A stretch of 64,000 nucleotides of DNA from Microvelia longipes (GCA_018340805.1 JACMZG010001913.1:31464996-31528995), one strand, 5' to 3'. Positions 12,354 through 23,427 are shown, counted from the first letter of the stretch. Notes: generated from the sequence alone by a model not told the origin. Program-made: numbers and translations.

Positions 12354-12605
12354 TTGCACCTTACTTTTCCTCAGCAAAAATTATTAGCTCAAATTTGTAC
12401 CAGTGGTTATGATGTAATTAAAATTACTATAAGAGGTATCTTGTACAAAATCAAAACTAACGAAATGTGCATGGTTTGCAACATGCATGAACACGAAACT
12501 CTAGCTCATATTATACTAAGGTGTCCAAGATATTCAATAATTAGAACAGAGCTATTGCCTTCGCAAGTAATCTCGTCTAAATGGTCTGTAAACACACCAA
12601 AATAG
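12354..12605 (+). pseudogene. LINE ORF2 C-terminal zinc-knuckle segment
   Basis: This is the C-terminal part of the same ORF2. It reads LLAQICTSGYDVIKITIRGI, then a CX2CX9HX4C knuckle, CMVCNMHEHETLAHIILRC. Such a motif is common at the end of LINE ORF2 proteins and is thought to bind RNA or DNA. Sequence between 11951 and 12353 is homologous but full of stops. The frame closes at 12603-12605, and a ~430-bp 3' UTR follows. A diverged homologue lies at 27480-27640. Confidence 0.75.
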
Positions 12606-13057
12606 ACTCGATTATTGGCTCTTCAATCAAAAAAGAAGTAATAAATATTTTTTATTTTTTTATTAACTTATTAAAAATTAGATCATTTCATTTAAATGAA
12701 TGAAATGATATAATTCCATTTAATCTAATAATATTACTAACTCCATAAATGAGTTTACTATCTGTAATTACAGTTAAAAACATCAATCTATTCAATCACA
12801 GAAGTCATAAAATTTTATTTATTTATTTTATTTAAAGATGTTAAGATATTATTTTTAAGTTTCAAAATTTTGTTTCTTTTTTCTATTATTTTTATTTTTT
12901 TACAATAGAATTATCATGTTGTACTACCTTATTACTGCAAGATTTAATTATTAATTTAATATGTTTGTAACCATCTCTTTTGTATAAGCTCAAAAAGTTT
13001 AAAAACAAATAAAGATATTTATTTATTATTTTATTATTATTATTACTAACAATGCAC

Positions 13058-13800
13058 AAGTCTAACAATGATTCTAGCTTCCTTTCAATATTCTATTTAC
13101 GAATAATCTATACTTTACAAAGATGCACAATTCTTATTTAATAAGACATTTTATTAATAAAAGGAATAAGCTTATGAAAGGAACCTGTCAAGATAATTGA
13201 TTAGAAAAACGTTCAAAACACTCGATAAAGAACCAACGATCAATTTATTAAAAAATAGGCCACAAAAGATGAAAATAAAGAGAAAAAGTCGTACTCAGGA
13301 AAAGGAATTTCTCAAGACAGATAAAGCAAAAATTTTTCACCTCATCATTCAGCCTGCTGGAATTTATTTTTACGTCTTTCCGATTCCCACTTTTTACTCC
13401 GTCCCCCCCTCGCATCCCCTCGCTCGTCTTTTAACTTAAGTTTTTCTTATAAATATTTTTCCATTTTTTTTTTTCAATTTAAGATCACTTATAGTGAAGA
13501 CAATATGAAGTGCTTTAGTCCTATTTTCTATTTTTTCATTGCGTCTATGATTAAATGGAAAATAAAATGTGTTCTGCCACTCAATACGGAATACAACATT
13601 TTCATTTCTCAATATAATTGGCTTCATCAGGTTCGTCAAGGTTTCTTTCGTATCTTGTTTTTACTTGATTATGTTTAAATAGTGCCTTGTAAAGTCTCAA
13701 AAATTAAATTTGATCTCCAATAGGGAGAAAAGTGTACTTTTATCTTTTATGTTAATGAAGGAAAGGATCTATCTATTAACTCTCGAGTCTGAATGTACAG
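13058..13800. other. No gene seen
   Basis: AT-rich flank between the LINE and the next repeat. A small C-rich patch near 13405-13430 has no identifiable role. Confidence 0.4.
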
Positions 13801-13802
13801 GG

Positions 13803-14549
13803 AAAAATCGGGTACGGGGTACCTCGGAACTTTTCCTAATTTCTTCAGATTTGCTACTATCATCCTTCCTGCTTCGGACTCGCTTCGCTCGTCTTCAGAT
13901 AGTAAATGCATTCATATCATTTTCAGCGTTCACCCATACAGCACTGACCACACTCAATGCTCCTTAATTTTTATGATCTAATAAAAAATCATGGATATAC
14001 TAGTTGTATCGAAACAAAATTGTGCACTTACTTATTATGTAATAAAGTACGCTTGTACGAAATTTCAACTTGATTAGACCATTTCCAATTTTTTTTAAAA
14101 AACATACACAAGTCATTCAATAAAAATTGGACTAATGCTGATAATGAGATGAAACTTGGCACATATGTTAGTCTTATACATAGTCAACATGCGTACTAAA
14201 TCTTAATCTAATCGCATCATTTTTCCGCGTTTTATGATTTTTCGAAATTTTCGCTGAGTCATTATTGCGGGTTAATGACGTTATAAAAAATATTTCCTGA
14301 ATAGCACAAGTACAGCGGTAAACTGATTTTTGTACAAAATTTCAAATATCTAACATAAATAAACTGAGCGCTACGATGATAACAGACACACACACGCATA
14401 CACACTCACATACACACAGGCAACTTTGCAAAAACCACTCAGAAGGCCTTAAAATCGCCTGAAACGAATAATTTCGGTTTCATCCCGGTTTTGGATTTTT
14501 TTTCAAACTCAATACTTTTCCTATATACCTGCGGTATAAATGAGGAAAT
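13803..14549 (-). repeat. 5S-related repeat, copy E (full length)
   Basis: This is one of the best copies. On the minus strand it starts with the dyad TTTCCTCATTTATACCGCAG at 14549. It passes the GTGTGTGTCTGTTATCATCG region, TGACTCAGCGAAAATTTCG and the ATATGTGCCAAGTTTCATCT block. It reaches a 5S-like box at 13925-13966 (AGCATTGAGTGTGGTCAGTG, then GGGTGAACGC) and ends at GAGGTACCCCGTACCCGATT plus a T-run. The duplicated GACGAGCGAAGCGAGTCCGA motif lies between box and end. About 745 bp with both termini. Confidence 0.7.
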
Positions 14550-14567
14550 GTAAAAATCCATGAAAGA

Positions 14568-14596
14568 CATCATCATTCATCATCATCATCATCATT
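14568..14596. repeat. (CAT)n tract
   Basis: A short trinucleotide run just outside the 5' end of copy E. Confidence 0.8.
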
Positions 14597-15914
14597 CTTA
14601 TATTATGTTACAAGACTGTGAAGAAGGTCTTTTTTTACTATATTTATAGTAGCCGAGGTAAAAAAGCCATTCCTAGTCGGCTTTTTTTGGGCGTAGTAGT
14701 AAAAAACTATTTAGAAAAAAAAAAACAGTGTACTGTACAAAATTTGCCATTACACTATTTTCGATCGCCTCGTTGACCAAAAATTGCAATTCTGGCGGTG
14801 TATCTTACTGTTTGAATCAATACAACTTTACCTAATTTATAGCTGCCAAAAAACTATTGAACTTTTGCTCCGCATTTTTCCTATAACTCAGTCGTAACTT
14901 GAAGGCTGTTTGAACCCCACTGGAGACGCACAATTTTCAAAGCATTTATCACCAACTAAGTTTAAAAGTTTACTTTTCCTATCAATTTAGGCGTTTTTGC
15001 GTATAAATTTACTCAAACTCTCACAGATAAATTTCAGTTTTCAAACTACAGTACGATATTTATTGACTTTTAGTAATTAACGAAAAAATAATATTTATTT
15101 AATTCTTTTAACTAGCTGTAATAACAATATTTTTAAAATAAAACATCATTAATTAAATAAGTTATTATCAAAACTAATATTTAATTTTCATAAATCCCTA
15201 CTAGTACTTATATACTAAAACAAATCAAATATTTAACAAAAATAATTAACATGGATTAATTAAAATAAAATGATAAAAAGTTCTTTTGATAATAATTTTC
15301 AGTGTAAAAATTTACTATTTAGTTATCAAAATCTTTAATTAGAAGAAATTAAAAACCTGAAAAATGTTATATCACTGTTTTTTGCGTGAGTAAGCCAAAG
15401 ATTTGTTATCATTTTTGTCATCTAAATCTGATTTTTTTTAAATATCATCATAAGTTCAATGGATTTTAAGATAGTACAAAATTTATATTAGACAACGCCG
15501 ACCAAAGAGCTTTAATTTAACTAAAGAGGTAATTTAAAGAATTATTTATTACCAAATAAACCAAATATAACATTAATTAATCATCCGCGATTTTAAAACT
15601 TGCTACTAGATTTACTCTGTTTCCTTTTTCCTAAAGGTAAAATCTTAAACCTGCCTCGGAAAAACAAGTCATAGCTCCCGAACATTATTTAACTCGACTT
15701 CGACTCGTGTCTTAACTGCATGATTCTTAGCTAACTAAGGAAAAAAAGCAAGGTCTTTCTCCACGGGAAGTCATCCAAGGGAATCATAATACTCTAATCC
15801 TGAGGTTTTCCGAGAAAGTTGCCGAAAAAGAAGTCCACTATCTTTCTTTTTTAGGTAAGAATTTATAAAGTTTGCGTAATAAAGTAAAAGAGTAACAGGA
15901 TGAAGGTTTAGAAA
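14597..15914. other. No gene seen
   Basis: AT-rich. A hairpin-prone patch (GCCGAGGTAAAAAAGCC, then GTCGGCTTTTTTTGGGC) lies at 14653-14692. Otherwise I see nothing recognisable. Confidence 0.4.
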
Positions 15915-16500
15915 AATATGATTAAGTATCAGACTCCTGATTAGGGGTTTACTTATAAATTATCAAACTTTTGGTTAAGGTTTTACTGATAAAATATCAG
16001 TCTCCTGATTAGGGGGTCACTTATAAATTATCAAACTCTTGGTTCAGGTTTTACTAATAAAGCATCAGACTCCTGGTTTAGGTTTTACTGATAAAGCATC
16101 AAACTCCTCGTTAAGATTTTACAGATAAAGCATCAAACTCCTTGGTTAAGGTTTTACTGATAAAGTATCAAACTCCTGGTTTAGGTTTTGCTGATTAAGT
16201 ATCAGACTCATGGTTTAGGTTTATGTGATAAAGTATTAGATTCCAGGTTTAAGTTTTACAAATAATGTATAAGATTCCTGGTTTAGGTTTTACTGATAAA
16301 GCATCTAACTCCTTGTTAAGGTTTTACTGATGATAAAGAATTAAACTCCTTGGTAAGGTTTTACTGATAAAGTACCAGACTCTTGGTTTAGGTGTTCCTG
16401 ATAAAGTATCGGGCTCCTGATTTAGATTTATGTGATAAAATATCTTATCTGCCTTAAGGTACTAAAGGTATTCTCCTGATAAAATATCAGACTCAGAGTA
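15915..16500. repeat. Tandem repeat, ~33-bp unit
   Basis: About 17 imperfect units of the form TTTACTGATAAAGTATCAGA followed by CTCCTGGTTTAGG. Units vary by substitution and by 1-4 base indels. Left and right edges fade out gradually. Confidence 0.9.
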
Positions 16501-16980
16501 TGGATTAGACGAATCAGACACCCATAACGTCTTTGTGAGTAAATAAATGAGAGCGATGAACTGTTTTTCTAGCTAACAAGAAGAAAGATAAGGTTTGAAT
16601 AATTTACCATCTAATTTTTACCTTTCTTTGTGCTTTGTGCAAGATTATTTGAGTAATGGTTATCTCAACTTAGGTTGAGGCAACCTGAATAAAGGAGGGG
16701 AATGCAAATTAGAATTCCAGACGAAAGAAACAATTTAATTAAAAGCACCTACAGATTGATCCTGTAGAATTATAAAGATAAGACATGAATAAAGGTAAAG
16801 AATAAATTTCAACAAATTCGCTAACACCAAAAAAGGATAAGTCTAATATTGACATTTCCTCTAATATCTTCTGTCACCAATAGTTCCCATGGTGGTTCAA
16901 ATCCTTTAGGCCTCGTACAAATATATGTTTTACGATTTTTACAAATCTTAAATGTTGCTACTTCTGGGTAGTAAAGAAGG
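16501..16980. other. No gene seen
   Basis: AT-rich flank between the tandem array and the LINE 3' ends. Confidence 0.4.
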
Positions 16981-16983
16981 GGT

Positions 16984-17250
16984 TTATTTATTTATTTATT
17001 GTCAACGGTCATAGACCATGATAAAAAATTTACAATAATAAAAACAAACAATTATAAAATCTTTAAAAAAGGAAATAAGTTACAAAAAAAATTTAATTAC
17101 TAATACAAAAAGAAAAAGTAATGAAATTAATAGGATTAAAAACAACAAATTGTTATGCTAATATGTATAAGAACTTTAGAAATTGTTACATATTGAATTA
17201 TAAATAGAAAGTTCTTATATATGCTTAATGCTAAATATATTAAAATATAA
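16984..17250 (-). mobile_element. Truncated LINE 3' end
   Basis: On the minus strand a TGGTCTATGACCGTTGACAA stretch runs directly into (TAAA)n, a tail type typical of several LINE clades. No coding sequence remains. It abuts the 3' end of a second LINE starting at 17254. Confidence 0.45.
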
Positions 17251-17253
17251 ATC

Positions 17254-17880
17254 TATTTTTTATTTATTTATTTATTTTTTATAATATGTTATTAAAATAT
17301 AACATTTGTTACAAAAGGAACTACCAGTTTTCTCCTGTATATAACTTATATCTAAATTATAGAGATCAAGATTTAAAGTAGTAAAATATAGAGTATAATA
17401 AAACTAACTAAAAATAAGACAAAGAGAACAACCATAATATTTAAAGACAAAAAAAAAATAAAAAGTAATTAAATAAGTAAGTTTAAAGTCTTATATAATA
17501 ATAAAATGTTAAGTATTAAGAGATCACAAGCTAAGGAACATTATTTATGTATTGTTTACACTGCTTTTTTGAGGAATTAAAAAAATCAAATTTATTGATA
17601 TTAGCATTACCAATAGTCATAAGCCTTGTTATGGGAGCCATTTTCGAGTAATTATTTGAGTGGTATGGAATGAAAAATAATTTATTTGATCTGGTATTAT
17701 ACTTAGAGACATTGAAATTAATTTGTGTTAAGAGATAAGGGCAATCAAGATTACCATTAATTAAGTCAAAAAGAATGGTAAGGGTTTACTTGAATGTTCC
17801 GTTTTCAGAATGTGACATCAAGCTCCTGGTTTTGACACTATTTGATGACAAATATTTACATAAGGCTTTTAAGTAAACCT
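17254..17880 (-). mobile_element. Truncated LINE with ORF2 C-terminus
   Basis: A minus-strand unit made of the decayed ORF2 C-terminus (17531-17875), a 3' UTR and a (TAAA)n tail at 17254-17278. The 5' limit is not sharp, and I could not identify a TSD. Confidence 0.6.
17531..17875 (-). pseudogene. LINE ORF2 C-terminal tail
   Basis: The minus-strand translation gives LTILFDLINGNLDCPYLL, then INFNVSKYNTRSNKLFFIP and YHSNNYSKMAPITRLM, closing with a TAG at 17531-17533. The pattern (F-D-L-hydrophobic-N-G, then D-C-P-x-L-L, I-x-F-N-V, H-x-x-N-Y, P-x-x-R) is the conserved C-terminal tail of many LINE ORF2 proteins downstream of the reverse transcriptase. An in-frame stop sits just upstream of LTILF. 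The catalytic domain is absent. Confidence 0.6.
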
Positions 17881-17984
17881 AACTTTAGGCAAAATTTAGA
17901 ATTATAAAAAATCAACAATACCCTACTTTTAAGTAAGTCTTATTGTATAATTTGACTATCTATATCATTTTTCTTTTTTTTTTA

Positions 17985-18045
17985 TTTATACTGTATTGGA
18001 AGATTATCGTGTTTGCAAAAATTTCTCGAACCTGTATTTTACATG
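17985..18045 (+). repeat. 5S-related repeat, 5' tip
   Basis: ATTTATACTGTATTGGAAGA followed by ATCGTGTTTGCAAAAATTTC matches the first ~60 bases of the family. It is cut off by the SINE that follows. Confidence 0.4.
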
Positions 18046-18272
18046 AATAAGCCGTTTTAGGTATTTTTAAGATCTCCTGTCAGTGAACCACCTCGGGTGG
18101 TAGTAGCAACCGTTACGCTCAAAGTGAATTCTGAAGTTGGCGATAATTTATCTAAACAATAATCTTCTATAAACTGAGAGTGTAACCTGGGATGCGAACT
18201 CCAGACCTCCGTGGGTGTCAAAGGTCAGTGTAAAGACTAACGCCTTAACGACCTCGGCCACGGAGGCGGCAC
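18046..18272 (-). mobile_element. tRNA-derived SINE
   Basis: On the minus strand the head (18187-18270) is tRNA-like. It begins GCCTCCGTGGCCGAGGTCG with an A-box TGGCCGAGGTCGTTAAGGC. After a long variable-arm-like segment comes a B-box GGAGTTCGCATCC. This matches a class II (Leu/Ser-type) tRNA. The body contains ATTATCGCCAACTTCAGAAT and CCACCCGAGGTGGTTC and ends in CCTAAAACGGC. A second, head-less copy with the same body and end is at 44674-44837, confirming a family. The stretches CCTCCGTGG and CCACGGAGG inside the head are complementary. Confidence 0.65.
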
Positions 18273-19452
18273 TTTATAAGGCCATAAAATGTGCCATCTC
18301 ATTATCAGCACAAGTTCATGTTTAATCGTATGTCGCAAACAAGTTTAATAAAAAAATGTATAACTGAAAATGGTGAAGTGTATCCCTTTAAGTATAAATA
18401 AGTAAAGTAAATTAAATTTAATACAAATTTAAGAAAGCATGTTAAGAAACAGCGAGCTAAGCCAGTGAAATGATGGGTGACCGGAATAAAATAGTACGAT
18501 GTAGATGTATATGTACTTAAAGCTATTATGTGACCTCATTGCTAAATTTACATAGGGTAAGACGATCATACATAGGAAAAATCTACCCTGCAGGATCCTG
18601 GTTATAATTGTTGGTGGTAATAATGCTGATTATTATTTTGAGTTAGCGAAATATTTTTCTTACTAATACTTTTCATAAAAACTGAAGATAATAGCCCGGT
18701 CACCGAAATCTGGACCTTGATTACCGAAACCGAGTGCTTATACAATTACAGCCAGAGGAGCAGACGTTCATATAAATTCAAATAAATAACTAAGAACAAA
18801 TAATCAATAAATTAATGACTAAAATATAAACCATAGCTATTATCTGATGAAACTTTAGCAAAAAGGGGCTAGGTGTGTATTTTTAGAGGTGATATATCGC
18901 CTACTTTACTACTACTCATAGAATGAGAGGTTAAAACTGATGTTTGAAAACTCCAAAACATTCAAAGCCGTATTTTAAACATTTAAAAAATTGTTTACAA
19001 TAAAAATAACTCAGTAATAAATGATTCAATAACAATAAACAGGTTCACTTTTAAGTGCAGATAAACAATCAACTATAAAGTTTAGTACTTGATGAAATGA
19101 AAAATATTAATAATTCAGAAAGCAATGATATACCTGATAAGCCATTAGGCCATACATTTTTAATACTGAGGTTTCCACGCCTGTTTCAGGGAGGAGGTAT
19201 AAATACAAGCCGTATGGAAACACTCTATATAATTGGAAGAAACCCTAGAATAACTATGAATTTATTTCATATGTTGTATTGTTAGATGTAAGAGGTTTTT
19301 TATTTATTTGAGCGAATTTACTAAAAATTTCCTATTTTATAACTGTAGTTTTTTTTTATTATTTATTCCTTTATTTTTATACATAAATTAGTATCAATAT
19401 AACAAAAAAAACCAACATTACAAATATTAATTATGTAAAATTTAATAAACAA
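18273..19452. other. No gene seen
   Basis: AT-rich sequence with short interrupted frames. I see nothing recognisable. Confidence 0.4.
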
Positions 19453-20360
19453 GTAAAAATAAGCTTACAGGTCTATTCTCCTTAAATAAGACTAGAGCCT
19501 TGTGGTAAGGAGAAGAGTGGTCTAACAAATCCTGTATGTAGCAAATTACTTATAATTTAACCCAACTCGGAGCTTGTTGTATTCAAAATATAATAATGGT
19601 AAATAAATAAATAAATAAAATAATAATAATAACTGAATTATAATAAAATAATTTAATATGTTGAAAATACATTTTTTGTTTTTTTAAGCATTCATTTTTT
19701 TTTTTTTTATTTAAATTTTTTTAACACTTACATTCATTCCTGTACATATGCATGTAAAAATAAGCTTACAGGTCTATTCTCCTTAAATAAGACTAGAGCC
19801 TTGTGGTAAGGAGAAGAGTGGTCTAACAAATCCTGTATGTAGCAAATTACTTATAATTTAACCCAACTCGGAGCTTGTTGAATTCAAAATATAATAGTAG
19901 TAAATAAATAAATAAATAAAATTATAATAATAACTGAATTATAATAAAATAATTTAATATGTTGAAAACATACATTTTTTTGTTTTTTTAAGCATTCATT
20001 TTTTTTTTATTTTTATTTAAATTTTTTTAACACTTACATTCATTCCTGTACATATGCATGTAAAAATAAGCTTACAGGTCTATTCTCCTTAAATAAGACT
20101 AGAGCCTTGTGGTAAGGAGAAGAGTGGTCTAACAAATCCTGTATGTAGCAAATTACTTATAATTTAACCCAACTCGGAGCTTGTTGAATTCAAAATATAA
20201 TAGTAGTAAATAAATAAATAAATAAAATTATAATAATAACTGAATTATAATAAATAATTTAATATGTTGAAAACATACATTTTTTTGTTTTTTTAAGCAT
20301 GCTTTTTTTATTTTTATTTACATTTTCTAACACTTACATTCATTCCTGTACATATGCATG
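19453..20360. repeat. Triple tandem repeat, ~301-306-bp unit
   Basis: Three nearly identical head-to-tail copies start at 19453, 19754 and 20060. Each begins GTAAAAATAAGCTTACAGG, passes GACTAGAGCCTTGTGGTAAG, and contains a TAAATAAATAAATAAAAT tract, a long T-run and CATTCCTGTACATATGCATG. The third unit is slightly shortened at its T-run. Copies differ by few bases, so the amplification is recent. The TAAA tract suggests the unit arose from a retroelement tail, but that is inference. Confidence 0.9.
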
Positions 20361-20384
20361 TATACTTAAACATAAATAAGTGTA

Positions 20385-20425
20385 TACATGTATACACATA
20401 CACACACACACACACAAACTCACAA
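20385..20425. repeat. (CA)n microsatellite
   Basis: A short CACACA tract just beyond the triple repeat. Confidence 0.85.
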
Positions 20426-20603
20426 TCATACAGAGATATTTATATAGAAATTTACTTTATAGTTTTTATGATTATTTAAAACATGAAATAATAAAAATTT
20501 ATATTGTACTCGTATATTAGTTGTTAATTCTCTACCAAAATATATTTTTTAATATATCTATCAAAATGATAATAATCGCCCTAACAATAAATGGTAATAA
20601 TCA

Positions 20604-20842
20604 TTATTCTTTGCTTAAATAAAATTGTTTGATTTGCTTTTTGAATTTCTCTTTATCCTGCAGATTTTTAATATTAGAATTTAGATTATTATATAAATTT
20701 ATTGCTACATATTGCCATTGTCTCTGAGCAGTAGTAATGTTACATCTGAGTTTTTGAAAATTTTGTTTTTCGATCGCTCTAGTATTATAATTATGCTGAA
20801 TGGTTTCAATATCGTGACATCCACTATGGAATCTAGACAGAG
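20604..20842 (-). pseudogene. LINE ORF2 C-terminal tail fragment
   Basis: The minus-strand frame is open for about 79 codons and ends at a TAA (20604-20606). It reads HNYNTRAIEKQNFQKLRC, then AQRQWQYVAINLYNNL, NSNIKNLQDKEKFKKQI and a short tail. H-x-Y-x-T-R, then W/F-x-Y-x-x-x-x-L-Y/W-N-x-L, x-I-K and F-K-x-x-I/L-K is the terminal pattern of CR1/L2/Jockey-group ORF2 proteins. The rest of the element is absent. Confidence 0.6.
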
Positions 20843-20848
20843 CTACTG

Positions 20849-20890
20849 TTTATAGAAAGCTGTTCTATAAACAGCTTTCTATAAATAGCG
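20849..20890. repeat. Inverted repeat, 14-bp arms
   Basis: TTTATAGAAAGCTG and CAGCTTTCTATAAA flank a 9-base loop. The motif TTCTATAAA recurs three times. Confidence 0.75.
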
Positions 20891-21002
20891 TTCTATAAAC
20901 TTTATTTCAATTAAGTAGTTTTGGTTCTTTATTTTTCCCAACATGCTTTGTTACATTTTTTTTTTTTTAATTTGTAACCATACAAATTATTATATTCGAT
21001 GA

Positions 21003-21836
21003 GGTTTTGTGCATTGTTTACGTAGCTACGTCTATGTTTAAGACTAACATATGTTTTTAAGTTTATCTCATAACCAGCTTTAGTTTGATTTTTATCGACT
21101 GAGTTATGTGCACTTTTTTAAAATATAAAATATCAGGAAAAGATCTTCTTGTGTTAAAATGCAGTGCAAGTGTCAACCCTTACGCAATAAATAAGAACAC
21201 TAAGTTTCGTTTCAATATGACAAGTATATGACAATGATCTTAGCTGGATCATTAAAGTTGAGCAGTATCAATTTGAGATTTAGCACGCATGTAGCCATAA
21301 ATAAGACATAGGCCCGTATTCAAAGACATTCCTTACATTTTCCTAACATTCTCCTTAAGGGTTCCTTAAGGAGATTGTTAGAAAAATGTTAGGTCTCCAT
21401 AAGAAGAATGTTAGGAAAATGTTAGGGAAACGTCTTTGAATACGGGCCTAAAATATTTGCCAAGATTTATCTCATTATCAGTTTCAATTCAATTTTTATC
21501 AAATTACTGGTTTAAGTTTTTTAACAAATTGTAAAAAATCAGAAAATACTCCAATTGAGTTGAATCTTGGTACAAATGTATTCCTTTAGGTATTAAATAA
21601 GTACATTAAGCTTTGTTTTAATACGGCAAGTTTATCTATGATTTATGTTGGATCATAAAAGTTAAGCAGCATCGAGCATGATTAGTGCCTGGATGAGTAA
21701 CGGCGGGTAATGAAACGGATATATTTACTATCTGAGAACGAGCTAAGCAAGTCCGAAGTAGACTGACTGAGGATAAGCATAGTGAATCCGATGTGATGAG
21801 AAAAAATTCCGAGGTACCCAGTACCCTATTTTCTTT
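21003..21836 (+). repeat. Two abutting 5S-related repeats (F1 truncated, F2 with nested MITE)
   Basis: F1 (about 21003-21262) carries the central family blocks and stops within the 5S box (GTTGAGCAGTATCAATTT). F2 begins at GATTTAGCACGCATGTAGCC and is interrupted by a MITE at 21311-21448. It has a good 5S-like box at 21661-21710 (GTTAAGCAGCATCGAGCATG, then ATTAGTGCCTGGATGAGTAA). The 22-bp motif pair and the GAGGTACCCAGTACCC end follow. Confidence 0.7.
21311..21448. mobile_element. TA-flanked MITE
   Basis: A 138-bp unit has perfect 17-bp terminal inverted repeats (GGCCCGTATTCAAAGAC) and internal CCTAACATT/AATGTTAGG dyads. TA lies on both sides. Removing it and one TA restores the uninterrupted repeat order of F2. 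TA duplication suggests mobilisation by a Tc1/mariner-type transposase (inference). A decayed relative is at 42368-42521. Confidence 0.85.
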
Positions 21837-21839
21837 CAT

Positions 21840-22680
21840 ACTTCAATCCACTAGCTTGTAAGCTGTGCAACCTATGCATGACACAGGCAGCCAGATAGCG
21901 TTTGAAACCCATTAAGAACGTCATAAAAACGGCCTGCCACGCATGAAATCTCGGATTCAGTTTATATAGCGTGTTCAGTTGCATAGTGTGTTAAAAAGTA
22001 TATATTCAGATTATATACATATACTTTTTCTTTTTACCTAGACCAGTAGATAAAAAAAGTAAAATAACTAAAAAGTCATAAATATTTTTAAAATCAAAAT
22101 AAAACAATTAAATTTTCCATGAATATTAAACTAAAACCATTCTAATAATAAGAAAACATTTCTAAATCTGAGTCTTGACTTTGTAAATAATAAAATAATC
22201 GCACATGAAAAAAACTTTTATTACTTTTCTTGTCAGCTTTATAGAAAATAATGAAGTTTTATTATTCATAGCTGCATTAGCTTGGATTTCAGACAGATTT
22301 ATGGCACAATTTTATATTTCGCTTCCTTTTCCGCGTAAATCTTTTTAACACATTTTTTTATTTCAATGAAAACACTAGTCATCACGTTCTAAGAGTGTGA
22401 AAATGTTAGTTTTTGAAATTAAATTCTAAAAATTGCGAAAATTAGTATTCCTGTGGCGGAGTTAAGTTGAGTAAATACTTAATTGTCAATTTTTGTTGAA
22501 TTATACCGCTTTTTTACGGGTTTGGACGAAAACCTATGTGTTATGTCAAACATTAACTTGTAGGTAAGTTACTTGAATTTTGTGTTATAGGTATAGCATT
22601 TAAAACATTTTATATTAAGATGAACAATTTAATTTTTTTGAAGACTGCAGACTTCCTATATAATATTAATTTATTTAATA
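21840..22680. other. No gene seen
   Basis: AT-rich flank without a recognisable frame or repeat. Confidence 0.4.
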
Positions 22681-22685
22681 ACTCT

Positions 22686-22724
22686 CACAACGTTCAATTG
22701 AGCGAAGCTCAACATCTTCAGGTG
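22686..22724 (-). other. Penelope-type hammerhead-like remnant
   Basis: On the minus strand CCTGAAGATG is followed by a perfect 6-bp hairpin (TTGAGC-TTC-GCTCAA) and TGAACGTTGT. Layout and flanks match the CTGATGA-stem-GAAACGTT arrangement of Penelope termini such as 31407-31440. Core bases differ (CTGAAGA, TGAACG), so it should be inactive. Confidence 0.4.
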
Positions 22725-22729
22725 AATCA

Positions 22730-23425
22730 AAAATAAAACTAAAATTGTAATGCAAAAATATTTTGAACGCAACTAGAATACATGACAGAAAATGTCAGTA
22801 AATAAAAAAATATTAAGAAGGCAGGGACAAACTATTAACTGAACGGTGGTTTGTAATTGTAGACGGAGGCACTGTTTTTTTAGGGGGTCTTTTTAAATTT
22901 AAAAACTTAGTATTTGAGTAAATACTATTTATATTGATTGTATCCTGTTTTTATTCATGGTGTAAGATGTTAAGATATATTTTAATTTTGTTACCAGTAT
23001 TAGAATTTTTAAAACTGGCAGAAGAATTATCATTTTTAGGCAATATTTACCGAGGAATAATAATGATAAATTTTATCTCATACTACTCAGCTTACTTAGG
23101 TCTGAGATAATTTTGAAACGTCTAGGATCTTGTTTTCTCTATCTTTAAGGATTTGATATTAGTACATCTCAAATGTTTACCCGGTGTATACTAAAAGTTT
23201 TGAAAATAAAACATTTGAAATAAAAACATTTCCAGGAAACATTAAACAACATAAATTTATCAAAGAACATAAATTTTACGAGCAAACACAGGAAGAAAAA
23301 TTTCTATCTGTCTCATATGGAATAAGCAGTATTGGATTTTAAACTTCAAGCGAGCAGTTGAAAGTTATTCTAACAATTTTCCTCATACATACCGGTATAG
23401 AAAAAAGTATATTGTTGGAAAAAAA
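22730..23425. other. No gene seen
   Basis: AT-rich sequence without recognisable features. Confidence 0.4.
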
Positions 23426-23427
23426 AA

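Larger units (their letters stand above)
10536..13043 (+). mobile_element. 5'-truncated non-LTR retrotransposon (LINE) with TSD
   Basis: A retrotransposed unit of about 2.5 kb is bounded by the 14-bp direct repeat TACTAACAATGCAC at 10522-10535 and 13044-13057. It starts inside ORF2, just before the reverse transcriptase, so endonuclease and ORF1 are lost. The 3' end is AATAAAGATATTTATTTATT followed by a (TTA)n tract that runs into the second TSD copy. Truncated 5' end, simple-repeat tail and TSD are hallmarks of target-primed reverse transcription. The coding region is broken by stops and frameshifts, so it is inactive. Confidence 0.85.

Noticed and set aside
15915..16500. CRISPR array or coding repeat domain
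   Set aside because: There are no spacers, variable indels break every frame, and the pattern is a simple tandem repeat.
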